Positions 31,412-41,379 of a stretch of 64,000 nucleotides of DNA are shown here, piece by piece. The DNA comes from Lentzea flava (GTDB taxonomy: Bacteria > Actinomycetota > Actinomycetes > Mycobacteriales > Pseudonocardiaceae): NCBI RefSeq assembly GCF_014648475.1, contig NZ_BMRE01000001.1, forward strand, positions 620,001 to 684,000. Direction: 5' to 3'. The translations under genes were made by a program, and so were the position numbers. Under the pieces are notes generated by a model, which saw only the letters and a program-made list of their open reading frames with translations, made no database searches and had not been told where the DNA came from. How positions within the stretch are numbered: the stretch's first letter is position 1; each line of letters opens with the position of its first letter.

Positions 31412-34154
31412 ATGGGCGAGCTGCGCGTGGACGTGCTCGGTGAGCTGCGGATCACCGTTGACGGCAAGCGGCTCGTCCCGTGCCAGCCCCGGCAGCGCGC
31501 GGTGCTCGCGGTGCTCGCCATGCGGTCGCCGCGTCCCGTGTCGCGGGACGAGCTGATCGACGCCGTGTGGGGCGCCGATCCGCCGTCCAGCGCTTCCGGC
31601 AGCCTGCACACCTACATCAGCGCGCTGCGGCGGCTCGTCGAACCCGATCTGCCGCCCCGAGCGTGCGGAAACCTGATCATCACGACCGGCAGCGGGTACG
31701 CCTGCCGCGAGGCGCCCGCCGACCTGACCGAGTTCGAGCGCCTGGTCGCCGCCGCGCGCCGGAGTGGACGGTGCGCGGAACTGCGGTCGGCGCTGGAGAT
31801 CTGGCGCGGGACGGCGCTCGCGGACGTGCCGGGGCCGTTCGCCGAACGCCAGCGCGCCCGGCTGGAGGAGACGAGGCTCACCGCGGTCGAGGACTGGGCG
31901 GCGGCCGCGATCGAGTCCGGCGAACACGGCGAGGTGGTCGACGTGCTCACCCGCACCGTGGCCGATCACTCCGTGCGGGAACGGCTCGTGGGACTGCTGA
32001 TGCTGGCGCTGGGCCGGTCGGGACGGCAGGCCGAGGCGCTGGCGGCGTTCCGCACCGCACGGACGGCGCTGGTGGAGCAGCTCGGCGTCGAACCCGGCCC
32101 CGAACTGCGGGAGCAGCACGAACTCATCCTCAAGGGCACCGCACCTCCGAAGACCCCGCGGCCCGCCCAGACCACGCACGACACGATCGGGTTCGTCGGC
32201 AGGGACAGCGAGATCGCCGAGCTGTGCGCGCGGCTGAACGGGTCCGGGCCGCGGACCGTCGTGATCTCGGCGATCGACGGCACGGGCGGGATCGGCAAGA
32301 CCGCGCTGGCCGTGCACGTGGCGCACCTGCTGGTCGACCGCTTCCCGGACGGGCAGCTGTTCATCGACCTGCAGGGGTTCGCGCCGAACAGCACGCCGGT
32401 GCCGCCGGAGGAAGCGCTGCGCAGGTTGCTGACCGGGCTCGGGATCGACCAGAAGTCGCTGCCGGACGACCTCGACGGCCGGGCCGGGATGTACCGCAGC
32501 GTGCTCGCCGGACGGCGCGTGCTCGTGTTGCTGGACAACGCCTTCAACGCCGAGCAGGTGCGGCCGCTGCTGCCCGGTGTGTCGTCCAGCGCGGTGCTGG
32601 TGACGAGCCGCAACCGGCTGAGCGGGCTCGTCGTCTCCGGTGGCGCGCACCGGGTCACGCTCGACGTGCTGCCCGAAGCCGATGCGCTCGGGTTGCTGCG
32701 GTCTGTCATCGGCCATCGCGTGGATGCCGAACCGCAGGCGGCTCGCGAGCTCGTCCGGTTGTGCTGCGCGCTTCCGCTGGCGTTGCGGCTGGCCGCGGAA
32801 CGGGTGAACACCGGTCCGAACAGGACACTCGCCGCGCTGGCCGAGGAGCTCGCGTCCGAACGGCTCGACGTGCTGGAGGCCGACGAGACCACGGCCGTGC
32901 GCGCCACGTTCTCCTGGTCCTACCGGGCGTTGACGCCGGAAGCCGCCAGGATGTTCCGGCTGCTGGGGCTGCACCCCGGCCCGGCTCCGTCGCTCGGTGC
33001 GGCCGCCGCGCTGGCGGGGTTGCCGCCGAGGGACGCGCGCAGGCTCCTCGACGTGCTGTGCGCGGGTCACCTCGTCGACGAGGTCGCGTTGCGCCGGTAC
33101 AGCTGCCACGACCTGCTGCGGACGTACGCGCACGAGAAGGCGATCGACGACGAGCCGAGCCCAGGCGAGGCCGTCGACCGGTTGCTGTGCTGGTACCTGC
33201 ACAGCGCCGACGCGGCGGGCTCGGCTCCTCTTCCCCGCCCGCAGACGGATGCCGTTGCCGGAGCTGCCGGAAGACGTGTGCCCGCAGGAGTTCCACAGCT
33301 CCGACAAGGCACGGGCGTGGCTGCGGGCCGAGTACGTCAACCTGATCGCGGCCATCAGATACGCGGCGGACAGCGGCAACACCGAGCTGGCGGCGCGGCT
33401 TCCGTTGGCGCTCATGAGCTTCTTCGAGTTCGACTCGCTCTTCGACGACGGCCTCGCGATGAACCTGATCGGCCTGGACGCCGCCACGGCGTCCGGCAAC
33501 AGGCGCGCGGAAGCCGTGCTGTGCAACAACATCGGCATCCTGCACTCGGTCCGGCGGGCGTACGACGAAGGCGAGCGGTGGTTCCAGCGCGCGCTGCCGG
33601 TGTGGCGGGAGGTCTCCGACGAGCACGGCGAGGGCCAGGCGCTGATCAACCTGGCCGGCGTGTACGTCGGCCGCGGCACCGGCGACGGCCCTGCCGCGGA
33701 ACAGCACCTGCTGCGGGCGCTGGACATCTTCGGGCGCCTGGGCAACCAGCTCGGCCGCGTCTTCGCGATGACCCACCTCACCACCGTCTACCAGCGGATG
33801 GGACGGCTCGGCGACGCGCTGGCCGCCGGCACCGAGGCCGCCGAGACCGCCCGCGGCCTGGGCGCCGACGTGATCCACGCGGCGACCCTCGGCGACCTCG
33901 GACGGGTCCACGAGGCGCTGCACGACTTCCCCGCCGCCCTCGCGTGCCACGAGGCGGCGCTGGAGATCCACCGCCGGGTGAACAACCGGCTCCGCGAGGC
34001 CCGCGACCGGCTGTGCATCGCCTACGTGTGCCGCGACATGGGCGACCACGCCCGCATGCGGACCGAGTACGCGCGCGCGTTCGCGATGCTGGAGGAGCTC
34101 AACCCCGCCGAGGTGGAGGCGGAACGGGCGAAGTTCGGCCCGCTGCCGTCCTGA
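31412..34154 (+). pseudogene. AfsR/SARP-type regulator with a frameshift
   Basis: From the ATG at 31412 the frame codes for an OmpR-type HTH (ELRVDVLGELRITVDGKRLV), a BTAD, then an NB-ARC ATPase (TGGIGKTALA, VLVLLDN) up to WYLHSADAAG. Near 33217-33219 the reading must slip by one base to continue as RLLFPARRRMPLPELPEDV and a TPR array to the stop at 34154. The extra base is best placed in the GGG run of GCGGCGGGCTCGG; removing one G gives an intact gene of about 913 codons. This is either a true frameshift or a sequencing error. Codon use on both sides is normal, so any loss is recent. Confidence 0.8.
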
Positions 34155-34655
34155 CTACGCCGGCACGATCTCGCCGGTCTTCTCGGTTTTGAACGACATG
34201 GCCGGGTAGTGCACCTCCAGCTGGTGCACCAGATCGTCCGGCGCTTCGACCGCCCCGACGCGCACGCCCGATCCGTCGACCTCCGGCGCGGCGGACACGA
34301 TCCTGATCCCGCGCGCCTTCCAGAAGTCGCCGTCGTCCATGACCCGCTTGACGTGCTCCGCCATCTCGACCCGTGTGTACCTCGCGTCGCGGAACTCGAT
34401 CCGCACGTCAGGAGCGACCCTGGTGACCTCGGCGTCGAGGTTCTCGTCCGGTTTGCGGTAGACGACCAGCATCGGCACGTCGTTGCGCACCTCGAGCCCG
34501 GCGTAGCTGCTCGCGAACCGTTCCTCGAGCAGCGGCTGCACCGCGTCGGCCGCCTTCGTCAGCTCCGGGACGTTCATCGGGAACCCCCTGGGCTCGTTGC
34601 GCCCGCAGGACACCAAAGCCGCCACCAGCAACACCAGGAAGACCAGTTTCCGCAT
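34155..34655 (-). CDS. Putative lipoprotein of unknown function
   Basis: A protein of 166 residues. A short signal with lipobox LVSC puts Cys17 at the mature N-terminus. The rest is soluble, with mixed strands and helices (AGLEVRNDVPMLVVYRKPDENLDAEVTRVAPDVRIEFRDARY). Similar small lipoproteins occur in Pseudonocardiales, but I know no function. Its stop abuts that of the frameshifted regulator gene. Confidence 0.7.
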   Translation of the reverse strand: MRKLVFLVLLVAALVSCGRNEPRGFPMNVPELTKAADAVQPLLEERFASSYAGLEVRNDVPMLVVYRKPDENLDAEVTRVAPDVRIEFRDARYTRVEMAEHVKRVMDDGDFWKARGIRIVSAAPEVDGSGVRVGAVEAPDDLVHQLEVHYPAMSFKTEKTGEIVPA

Positions 34656-34679
34656 GCGGTCAGTACGGTGCCGGAAGCC

Positions 34680-35924
34680 TCAGAGGTTGCTCGCCTTGCT
34701 GAACGCGAGGCCCTGCCCCATCGCGACGGCCAGGTTCGCCGCGGCCAGCGCCACCCACAGGCCGGTCAACCCGTACTCGGCTGACGGGACCGCGACGACC
34801 GCCAGCACGCCGTAGCAGAGCGCGAAGACGACGAAGCTCGGTGTCGTGCGCTTCAGCCCCGCCAGGGCGAACCCCAGCACCGCCTGCACGCCGTCCGCGA
34901 GGACGACCAGCACCATCAACGCCGGCAGGTGCGCGACCGCGGCGAGCACCGCGGGGTCGTCGGTGAAGAGCCGGTGCACGCCGCCCAGGACGATGATCGC
35001 GCAAATCACCGACAGGGTCGCGGTGGTGATCGCCAAGCCTGCGCCCACCGCCCGCCGCACACCCTCGGTCCGGGTGCTGACCAGCGGCACCACCGCCTGC
35101 CCGATCGCCACGGCCGCCGTGAACGTCAGGCTGACCAGCCCCGTCGCGATGTTGTGCGCCGCGGCTGCCGTCGCACTCACGCGCGCGGCGGCCACCGTCA
35201 GCACGCCGAGCACCGCGAACTTGACCAGCACCGTCCCGGCCATGGGGAGGCCGACCTTCGCCAGTTCCACGATCTGTCCGAAGTGGACCGTCAGCTCCGG
35301 TCGGCCGGGAAGTCGCCTGAGGAGCCCGGAAACCGTGATCAGGCAGCTGACCAGATTCGCGGTGCACAGCGCGATGCCCGCGCCGGTGAGACCGAGTTTC
35401 CAGACCAGCAGCGGCGAGAGAAGCGCTGTGCACGCGGCACCGGCGAGGCCCGCCCGCATCACCACCTTGCCGCGCCCGAGGCCGACCAGGCTGGACGTGG
35501 CCGTCGAGCCGAAGGCGTTGAACAGCACACCGGCGGCCATCAGGAGCGGGAACGGTCCCAGCTGTGCCACCGTCGCCGCCGGCACCCCGCCGGCGCGCGC
35601 GATCAGCGGAACACAGGCGACCGCGAGCGCGGCGGGCACACCGACGAACACGGCGAGCCACGTGCCGTCCCGCACCACCCGCAGCAGCCCCGGCGGATCG
35701 TCCGCCTTCGCCGCCACGAACGGCATCACCCCGCGCACGGCACCGGAAACCGCTGCCATCGCGGGGAAGTAGACGGCCGTGGTCACCGCGAAGCCGGCCA
35801 GCGCCTGCGTGCCGAACCGGCCGAGCGCCGCGGTGGTGACCAGCGCGCTGAGCGACACCGCCACCATCGACAGGTACAGCGGCAGCGCGACGCGGCCGAT
35901 CTGCCTGGCGTCGCTAAGCAGCAT
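34680..35924 (-). CDS. MATE-family multidrug/metabolite exporter
   Basis: A protein of 414 residues from the ATG at 35924, with about twelve membrane helices in two halves. Family-typical parts are IGRVALPLYLSMVAVSLSALVTTAALGRFGTQALAGFAV in the first half and MAGTVLVKFAVLGVLTVAAARVSATAAAAHNIA in the second. It should export cationic or aromatic compounds in exchange for Na+ or H+. It overlaps the upstream lipoprotein gene by 11 bp. Confidence 0.88.
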   Translation of the reverse strand: MLLSDARQIGRVALPLYLSMVAVSLSALVTTAALGRFGTQALAGFAVTTAVYFPAMAAVSGAVRGVMPFVAAKADDPPGLLRVVRDGTWLAVFVGVPAALAVACVPLIARAGGVPAATVAQLGPFPLLMAAGVLFNAFGSTATSSLVGLGRGKVVMRAGLAGAACTALLSPLLVWKLGLTGAGIALCTANLVSCLITVSGLLRRLPGRPELTVHFGQIVELAKVGLPMAGTVLVKFAVLGVLTVAAARVSATAAAAHNIATGLVSLTFTAAVAIGQAVVPLVSTRTEGVRRAVGAGLAITTATLSVICAIIVLGGVHRLFTDDPAVLAAVAHLPALMVLVVLADGVQAVLGFALAGLKRTTPSFVVFALCYGVLAVVAVPSAEYGLTGLWVALAAANLAVAMGQGLAFSKASNL

Positions 35925-36363
35925 TGCGCAGGGTCGTGTAGCCCTTGAACAGTTCGTCCCACGCCTTGCCGCACCGGGCGTCGAGCTGCCCGTCGGTGCT
36001 CGACCCGCCTGCCGCGAACCACGGCTCACACGGCTCGATGCCGGTGAGGGCCCTGCGGACCTGCTCGACGGCGGAACGGCCGTTGGGCGGCAGCTTGCCC
36101 GCCTGCTTCTCGACCTCGTCGATCACGCTCTTGACGTCCGGCATGAGGTGGGCGCAGTTGTCCACGGGGTCGACGGGCTCACCGCGCAGCCTCGGGAGGC
36201 AGGCGGTCAGCAGCGTGCCGATCGCGTCGAGCCGGGGTTGCAGCTCCGGCAGCGGTGAGGACGACGACGAGGTGACGGCCGGGGTGATGGTGGGCAGCGA
36301 GGTCGTGCCGGCGGAACCGCACCCGACGAGCAGGAGTACCAGCGCAACGGCGGAATAGCGCAT
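35914..36363 (-). CDS. Putative lipoprotein, overlapping the MATE gene
   Basis: A protein of 149 residues with lipobox LLVGC, so Cys15 would be lipidated. A Ser/Thr-rich linker ([10 protein letters not shown]) leads to a helical domain with Cys in [23 protein letters not shown] and DARCGKAW that could form two disulfides. Unknown function. Translational coupling to the exporter suggests a joint role. Confidence 0.7.
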   Translation of the reverse strand: MRYSAVALVLLLVGCGSAGTTSLPTITPAVTSSSSSPLPELQPRLDAIGTLLTACLPRLRGEPVDPVDNCAHLMPDVKSVIDEVEKQAGKLPPNGRSAVEQVRRALTGIEPCEPWFAAGGSSTDGQLDARCGKAWDELFKGYTTLRNAA

Positions 36364-36420
36364 GTCCGGGAGCCTAGCGGCGGCGTTCCTGACCTGATCG
36401 GGCGATGCCCTGGTCGGCGC

Positions 36421-36443
36421 CGTGAGTCCACTTCGGACTCACG
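36421..36443. repeat. Small perfect hairpin upstream of selO
   Basis: CGTGAGTCC and GGACTCACG flank the loop ACTTC, in the divergent region between the lipoprotein gene and selO. It could be an operator or part of a dispersed intergenic repeat. Confidence 0.5.
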
Positions 36444-36483
36444 ATCGGCGGGGTGTTTGCCGCCGCCGGGTACCGTGGGGACC

Positions 36484-37884
36484 GTGAGCATCAGCCTGAG
36501 CAGCGACTTCGCTCGTGCCGTGCCGGAGATGGCGGTCTCCTGGGAAGCGGCGCGAGTCCCTCAACCGGCGCTTCTCGTCCTCAACGAGCCGCTGGCGAAG
36601 GAGCTCGGCCTCGACCCCGCCTGGCTGCGCTCCGACGGCCTGCCGTTCCTCGTGGGCAACGAGGCGCCGGGCGTGGCCCAGGCCTACGCGGGCCACCAGT
36701 TCGGCGGCTACTCCCCCAGGCTCGGCGACGGCCGCGCGCTGCTGCTCGGCGAGCTCACCCATGCCGACGGCCACCTGCGCGACCTGCACCTGAAGGGCTC
36801 CGGCCGCACCCCGTTCGCCCGCGGCGGCGACGGACTCGCCGCGGTGGGCCCCATGCTGCGCGAGTACGTCCTGAGCGAGGCGATGCACGCCCTCGGCATC
36901 CCCACGACCCGCTCGCTGGCCGTCGTGGCGACCGGCGCCGTCGTGCACCGCGAAACCCCGCTGCCCGGTGCTGTTCTGGCGCGCGTGGCGTCGTCGCACC
37001 TGCGGGTCGGCAGCTTCCAGTACGCCCGCAACACCGGCGACCCCGACCTGCTGCGCCGCCTCGCCGACCACGCCATCGCCCGCCACTACCCCGGCAGCAC
37101 CTACCTGGAGCTGTTCGAGCAGGTCGTGGCCGCCCAGGCTGCGCTCGTGGCCCAGTGGATGCTCGTCGGCTTCATCCACGGCGTGATGAACACCGACAAC
37201 ATGACGATCTCGGGCGAGACCATCGACTACGGCCCGTGCGCGTTCATGGAGGCCTACGACCCGGCGACGGTGTACAGCTCGATCGACCACCGCGGCCGTT
37301 ACGCGTACGGCAACCAGCCGATCATCGCCGAGTGGAACCTCGCCCGGCTGGCCGAGGCCCTGCTGCCGCTCTTCGCCGACGACGAGGACCGGGCGGTGTC
37401 CCTGGCGGTCGAGGCGCTCCGCACGTTCGAGGGGCAGTTCGAACGCGCCTGGCTGGACGGCCTGCAGGCCAAGCTCGGCGGTGCCGGTGACGTGCAGCTG
37501 GTGAAGGACCTGCTCGCGCTGATGCACGCGAACCACGTCGACTTCACGTCGTTCTTCCACCGGCTGTCCGCCGCCGCGCGCGGGGACGCCGAACCCGCGC
37601 GGTCGTTGTTCCTCGACCTCGCCGGGATCGACGACTGGATCGGCCGGTGGCGTGCGCTCGCACCCGACGCCGACGCGATGGACCGGGTCAACCCCGTCTA
37701 CGTCCCGCGCAACCACCTCGTGGAGGAGGCGCTGGCGGCGGGGTCCGCCGGTGATCTGGGTCCGCTGGAACGACTGCTGGAAGCGGTGACCGCCCCGTAC
37801 GGCGAACGGCCTGGGCTGGAATACTTCGCGGCACCTGCGCCGCAGGACTTCAGTGCCACCTACCAGACCTTCTGCGGGACCTGA
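36484..37884 (+). CDS. selO: SelO-family protein AMPylase (YdiU/UPF0061)
   Basis: A protein of 466 residues from the GTG at 36484; other GTG or TTG starts lie just upstream. SelO is a pseudokinase that transfers AMP to Ser/Thr/Tyr of target proteins and protects against oxidative stress. The signature [25 protein letters not shown], then [38 protein letters not shown] and [26 protein letters not shown], are all present. The product is near normal family length. GGGTAC stands 10 bp upstream, but without a clear -35 part. It overlaps trmO by one base. Confidence 0.95.
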   Translation: MSISLSSDFARAVPEMAVSWEAARVPQPALLVLNEPLAKELGLDPAWLRSDGLPFLVGNEAPGVAQAYAGHQFGGYSPRLGDGRALLLGELTHADGHLRDLHLKGSGRTPFARGGDGLAAVGPMLREYVLSEAMHALGIPTTRSLAVVATGAVVHRETPLPGAVLARVASSHLRVGSFQYARNTGDPDLLRRLADHAIARHYPGSTYLELFEQVVAAQAALVAQWMLVGFIHGVMNTDNMTISGETIDYGPCAFMEAYDPATVYSSIDHRGRYAYGNQPIIAEWNLARLAEALLPLFADDEDRAVSLAVEALRTFEGQFERAWLDGLQAKLGGAGDVQLVKDLLALMHANHVDFTSFFHRLSAAARGDAEPARSLFLDLAGIDDWIGRWRALAPDADAMDRVNPVYVPRNHLVEEALAAGSAGDLGPLERLLEAVTAPYGERPGLEYFAAPAPQDFSATYQTFCGT

Positions 37885-38279
37885 TGAAGCTGCAGCCGAT
37901 CGGCCACGTCGAATCACCCCTGCTCGACCGCGCGTCCGCCCCGAAGCAGGGTGACGAGGACACACCGGAGTCGTGGCTCGTCTTCGCCCCGGAGTACGCG
38001 CGGGCGATGCGCGAGCTCGCCGCCGGGCAGGAGGTCCTGGTGCTGACGTGGCTCGACCGCGCGGACCGGTCGGTGCTCGCCGTCCATCCGCGCGGCGACG
38101 CGAACCGGCCGGAGACCGGCGTGTTCTCCACCAGGTCGCCGGATCGGCCGAACCCGATCGGGCTGCACCGCGTCCGGATCCTGGGCGTGGACGGGGTGAA
38201 GGTGCGGGTCGCCGACCTGGAGGCGATCGACGGCACGCCCGTCCTCGACGTGAAGCCGGTGCTGGGCTCCGAGCGCTAG
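37884..38279 (+). CDS. trmO: TrmO-type tRNA (N6-threonylcarbamoyladenosine) methyltransferase
   Basis: A protein of 131 residues. The TrmO/VirR-like fold is shown by LQPIGHVESPL at the start, EVLVLTWLDRADR, and then GVFSTRSPDRPNPIGLHRVRILGVDG and IDGTPVLDVKPVL. The enzyme methylates t6A37 of tRNA-Thr using SAM. TGATG links its start to the selO stop. Confidence 0.9.
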   Translation: MKLQPIGHVESPLLDRASAPKQGDEDTPESWLVFAPEYARAMRELAAGQEVLVLTWLDRADRSVLAVHPRGDANRPETGVFSTRSPDRPNPIGLHRVRILGVDGVKVRVADLEAIDGTPVLDVKPVLGSER

Positions 38280-40849
38280 TGCGGATCGCGTGGGCAACCG
38301 CCGTCCTGTTCCAGCGTTGAGGCCAGGTCGTTCTTGAACGGCAGTTCTCCGCACAGCAACCGCGGTGTCGAGGTCGTGTCGGTGTTGCCCTGCAACACGA
38401 GCACGGCCTTGTCCGACGGAACCCGTGTGCTGGCACCGAACCCGATCGTGCCGGTGGCGCCCTGGATCGCGTTGTCCGGCCGGATGCTGCCGATCCCGGC
38501 GAGCAGTCCCTCCCGCACGCGCGCCCCGGGATCGGTCCTGCGCACCTGCCGCACGCCCTCGGCCAGCACCTGCATCGCGTCGTAGGCGGCGGCGGAGCGT
38601 CCGTCGTTGAGGGCCTTGCAGTTCTTGCGGAAGGCGTCGAGGTAGTTCTTGTAGAACGGCACCTTGGCGCAGTCGGTCCACGCGGCGGGGCTCGCGAACG
38701 ACAGGTAATCCAGCCGCACGTTGGGGAACTGCGCCATCGTGCCTTCCAGGATGAACCGCGTGGACGAGTCGCCCGCGAGCACCGGCGGCGTGCTGCCCTG
38801 GCACCTGCTGTTCATCCCGCGCAGGAACTCCGCCAGGTACTGGGCGCGCCCGGCGTAGAAGACCGCGTACCCCGGCTTCGCCTCGGCCGGGCACGCGCCC
38901 TGCCCGAGGCTCGCCGGCGCCAGGCCCTCGTCGTCGTTCGCGACCCGATACGACTTGTACTGACTGATCGTGATGCCGCGCTCGGCGAAGGTGACGCGAG
39001 CGTCCGCGGCCAGGTTCTGGCTGTACCTGTCGGTCGGGTCTCCCGAGTAGAAGACGGCCACGTCGGTGACCTTCAGCCGGGTCTGCGCGTAGTGGGCGGC
39101 GACCTTCGCCTCGCGCATGTTGTTGGGCCCGATCTGGTAGTAGTACTCGTTGATCGTGGCCATGTCGTCCGCGGACGTCAGCGTGCCGATGAGCGGCAAA
39201 GCGTTGCTGCCCAACCGTTTCACCACGGACTTGGCGGTGTCGGTGCTGATCGACAGCCCGGTCACCGCGACCACGCTCTTCTCCCGCGCGGCCAGTTCGA
39301 TGATCTTGTCGGCCGCGATGTCACCGGACGCGAGCCCGCGCCCGCCCGGCCCCTCACCGCCGTTGGCCAGCAGCACCCTGATCGGCACGTCGCTGGTCTT
39401 CTGCGCCACCCACACACCGCGCAGTTCCTCGACCAGGGCGTGGAAACTGTTGGCGGTGCTGGGAGTCAGCACGTTCAGGAACACGATCGTGACCGCGTCC
39501 GGCCGCTTGGCGACCTTGCCGTTCTCGGCCGTGATCCGCCCGTAGACGTCCTCCAGGGCGGGCCGGATGTCCTCCGGCACCGAGTCGGGAACGAAGTGGC
39601 GCAACGGATCCGCCGACACCCCGATGCACTCCGCCCCGACCCGCTCCAGCGGCGAGCGGAACGACGGCGACCACCACTCCTCGCACCGGGCGTGGTTGAC
39701 GAACGGCACGGCCGCCAGCAGCCCCGCCACCACCGTCAGCACGAGCGGCGCGGCGACGGCCCGGCGCAGACGCAACGGCGGGTACCCGGCGAGCCTGCCG
39801 CCGACACCGGGCGCGGGCTCGTTCACGTCGGTGTCGAGCGGGATGACCCAGTTCTCCGACCGCGGCAGTGCCCTGAGCCAGTCCTTGTACCCCTGAACGG
39901 CGTCGGCCACATGCGTTCCGGGTTGATCCGCCGATTCGCCGACCGAGATCACCAGCAGCGGATCGGGGCGGCTCAACGGGTTGGTGCGCCACGACCGTCC
40001 ACCGTGGACTGAGTTGCGAGCGCGGCCGATGGCGTCGACGAGCCAGCCCCCGTGGTCGATCAGCAGCCACGGGTACCCCGTGCGCCGCCTGCCCGTTCCC
40101 CACACCGTCCAGCGCCGGTGCGAACGCCGCAGATCCTCCAGCAACGCCCGCACCAGCAGGTCGCCGACCTCGTCCTCGTGCCGCTCGGCGAGACGTTCCT
40201 TCACGAACGCGCGCGCCAGCCGGTAGAGCCCGTGCCGCGACCTGCCGCCGAACGACTGCTCGCCCACCCACGCCGCCGGACGCCACAGCATCGCCATGAG
40301 CGCCAGCCCGATCCGCGGCATGAGCGCGACGACCAGCCGGATCCACCAGGGGAAGTCCTGGGCCAGATCCTGGGCGCCCTCGGCGGTCATCCGCACGCGC
40401 CGTCTCAGGTGCTGCTTGAACTGCCGGGCGATCTCGCGCTGCTCGTCGTCGGCCTGGACGCCGGCGGGCAACGTGAGGTCGAGCAGCCAGCCGACCAGCG
40501 CGTAGTGCGGAAAACGCAGCCGTGCCGCACCCCGCACCTCCTCGGCCAGCCCGCCGACGACGTCGTCGAGAAGTTCCCGCCGGTCCTGCTTGGTGCCGTC
40601 CACCAACGCGAGCGCGACCCTGCGTCCACGCGCGGTGGCCGGCCGGTTGGCCAAGGCCTCCAGCGGACTGTCCGTGCCCGGCGGCCGGCGGAGGTGGATG
40701 ATCGGCAGCGGCACCTCCCTGCGCGGCCAGCGCGGGCGGGACGCGAGGTGGTCGAGCAACTCCAGCAGTTCCAGCGCGCCCAGGAAGTGCAGGCCGCGGG
40801 AGGAGCCGAGGTACCAGTCTTCGCGCGAGGTCAACCTGGACAGTGCCAT
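38276..40849 (-). CDS. Large one-pass membrane protein with cytoplasmic N-domain and extracellular solute-binding domain
   Basis: A protein of 857 residues from the ATG at 40849, with GGAGG upstream. Residues 1-370 are cytoplasmic and of no family I know, with the recurring conserved-looking motif LPIIHLRRPPGTDSPLEALA and a hydrophobic stretch near 165-190 (WWIRLVVALMPRIGLALMAMLW). A membrane helix lies around 385-407. The outer 450 residues look like a branched-chain amino acid type periplasmic-binding domain: IRVLLANGGEGPGG, VVAVTGLSISTDTAKSVV, LPLIGTLTSAD, YYYQIGPNNMREAKVAAHYA, DVAVFYSGDPTDRYSQNLA. No transporter genes are nearby. It is a candidate one-polypeptide ligand sensor. Confidence 0.75.
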   Translation of the reverse strand: MALSRLTSREDWYLGSSRGLHFLGALELLELLDHLASRPRWPRREVPLPIIHLRRPPGTDSPLEALANRPATARGRRVALALVDGTKQDRRELLDDVVGGLAEEVRGAARLRFPHYALVGWLLDLTLPAGVQADDEQREIARQFKQHLRRRVRMTAEGAQDLAQDFPWWIRLVVALMPRIGLALMAMLWRPAAWVGEQSFGGRSRHGLYRLARAFVKERLAERHEDEVGDLLVRALLEDLRRSHRRWTVWGTGRRRTGYPWLLIDHGGWLVDAIGRARNSVHGGRSWRTNPLSRPDPLLVISVGESADQPGTHVADAVQGYKDWLRALPRSENWVIPLDTDVNEPAPGVGGRLAGYPPLRLRRAVAAPLVLTVVAGLLAAVPFVNHARCEEWWSPSFRSPLERVGAECIGVSADPLRHFVPDSVPEDIRPALEDVYGRITAENGKVAKRPDAVTIVFLNVLTPSTANSFHALVEELRGVWVAQKTSDVPIRVLLANGGEGPGGRGLASGDIAADKIIELAAREKSVVAVTGLSISTDTAKSVVKRLGSNALPLIGTLTSADDMATINEYYYQIGPNNMREAKVAAHYAQTRLKVTDVAVFYSGDPTDRYSQNLAADARVTFAERGITISQYKSYRVANDDEGLAPASLGQGACPAEAKPGYAVFYAGRAQYLAEFLRGMNSRCQGSTPPVLAGDSSTRFILEGTMAQFPNVRLDYLSFASPAAWTDCAKVPFYKNYLDAFRKNCKALNDGRSAAAYDAMQVLAEGVRQVRRTDPGARVREGLLAGIGSIRPDNAIQGATGTIGFGASTRVPSDKAVLVLQGNTDTTSTPRLLCGELPFKNDLASTLEQDGGCPRDPH

Positions 40850-40976
40850 CCGCCCGCCTCCCCGTTCTGCCGGTCCCAAACAGACGGATTGTCGGGCGGA
40901 GGGGCCGGGGCATTAGCGGAAATCGGGGAATTCGAGGGCGTGCGGAATTTGTGCTGGTGAGAGCAGGGGGTGTGGC

Positions 40977-40982
40977 GGGTAT
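40977..40982 (+). promoter_or_regulatory. GGGTAT hexamer 9 bp before a mini-gene
   Basis: The -10-like GGGTAT and the 9-bp spacing to ATG fit the SigB/F pattern, but no GNNT lies 14-17 bp upstream. Confidence 0.35.
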
Positions 40983-40991
40983 CCGGTGGGC

Positions 40992-41132
40992 ATGACGCAG
41001 CCAGTGCCGCCATCTGAACCCGTACCCAACACGCCTGGGCCGGACGTGCCTCGACCGCCGGGGCCCGACCCAGACCCGCAGCCGCCCACGCCAGCGCCGG
41101 ACCCGGACCCGCAGCCGCCAAACCCCGTCTGA
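40992..41132 (+). CDS. Small Pro/Asp-rich protein (46 residues)
   Basis: The ORF starts MTQPVPPSEPVPNTPGPD and ends DPDPQPPNPV. It is a PDPQPP-type low-complexity polypeptide, probably disordered. The ATG follows GGGTAT by 9 bp. The downstream 245 bp repeats the coding sequence in decayed form, including its stop region. Function unknown; the translation is not proven. Confidence 0.45.
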   Translation: MTQPVPPSEPVPNTPGPDVPRPPGPDPDPQPPTPAPDPDPQPPNPV

Positions 41133-41378
41133 CCAGGTCCGGCCCGCCCGCGGCCCGATCCGGATTCGCAGCCGCCCACACCGGGCCCGATTAGCCCCGG
41201 CCGCCGGGACCGGACCCGGACTCGGATCCGCTGCCGCCGACGCCGGGGCCCGACCCAGACCCAGACCCAGACCCGCAGCCACCCACACCGGCCCGGGCCC
41301 CGGACCCGGACCCGGACCCGCAGTCACCGAATCCGGTCTGACCAGGCCCGGCCGCCGGACCCGCCGAACCCGGCCTGA
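41040..41378. repeat. Degenerate tandem repeats of the Pro/Asp mini-gene
   Basis: Units such as GACCCAGACCCGCAGCCGCC recur five or six times. The 3' end of the mini-gene (CCGTCTGACCAGG) is seen again at about 41333-41346 as CCGGTCTGACCAGG. The copies contain in-frame stops, so they look like a failed gene duplication or expanded repeat. Confidence 0.65.
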
Positions 41379-41379
41379 C

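Noticed and set aside
30128-33784. Very long minus-strand open frame (over 1200 codons) opposite the P450 and AfsR-type genes
   Set aside because: It is rich in Arg, Gln, Pro and Gly, has no recognisable domain, and lies antisense to two genes with clear motifs. It is a high-GC shadow frame.
36455-36473. GTTT and GGGTAC upstream of selO as a SigB/F promoter
   Set aside because: Only 9 bp separate the two parts, too short for this sigma class; kept only as a remark.
41133-41378. A second functional Pro-rich gene in the repeats
   Set aside because: In-frame stops and no start with the 9-bp GGGTAN pattern.
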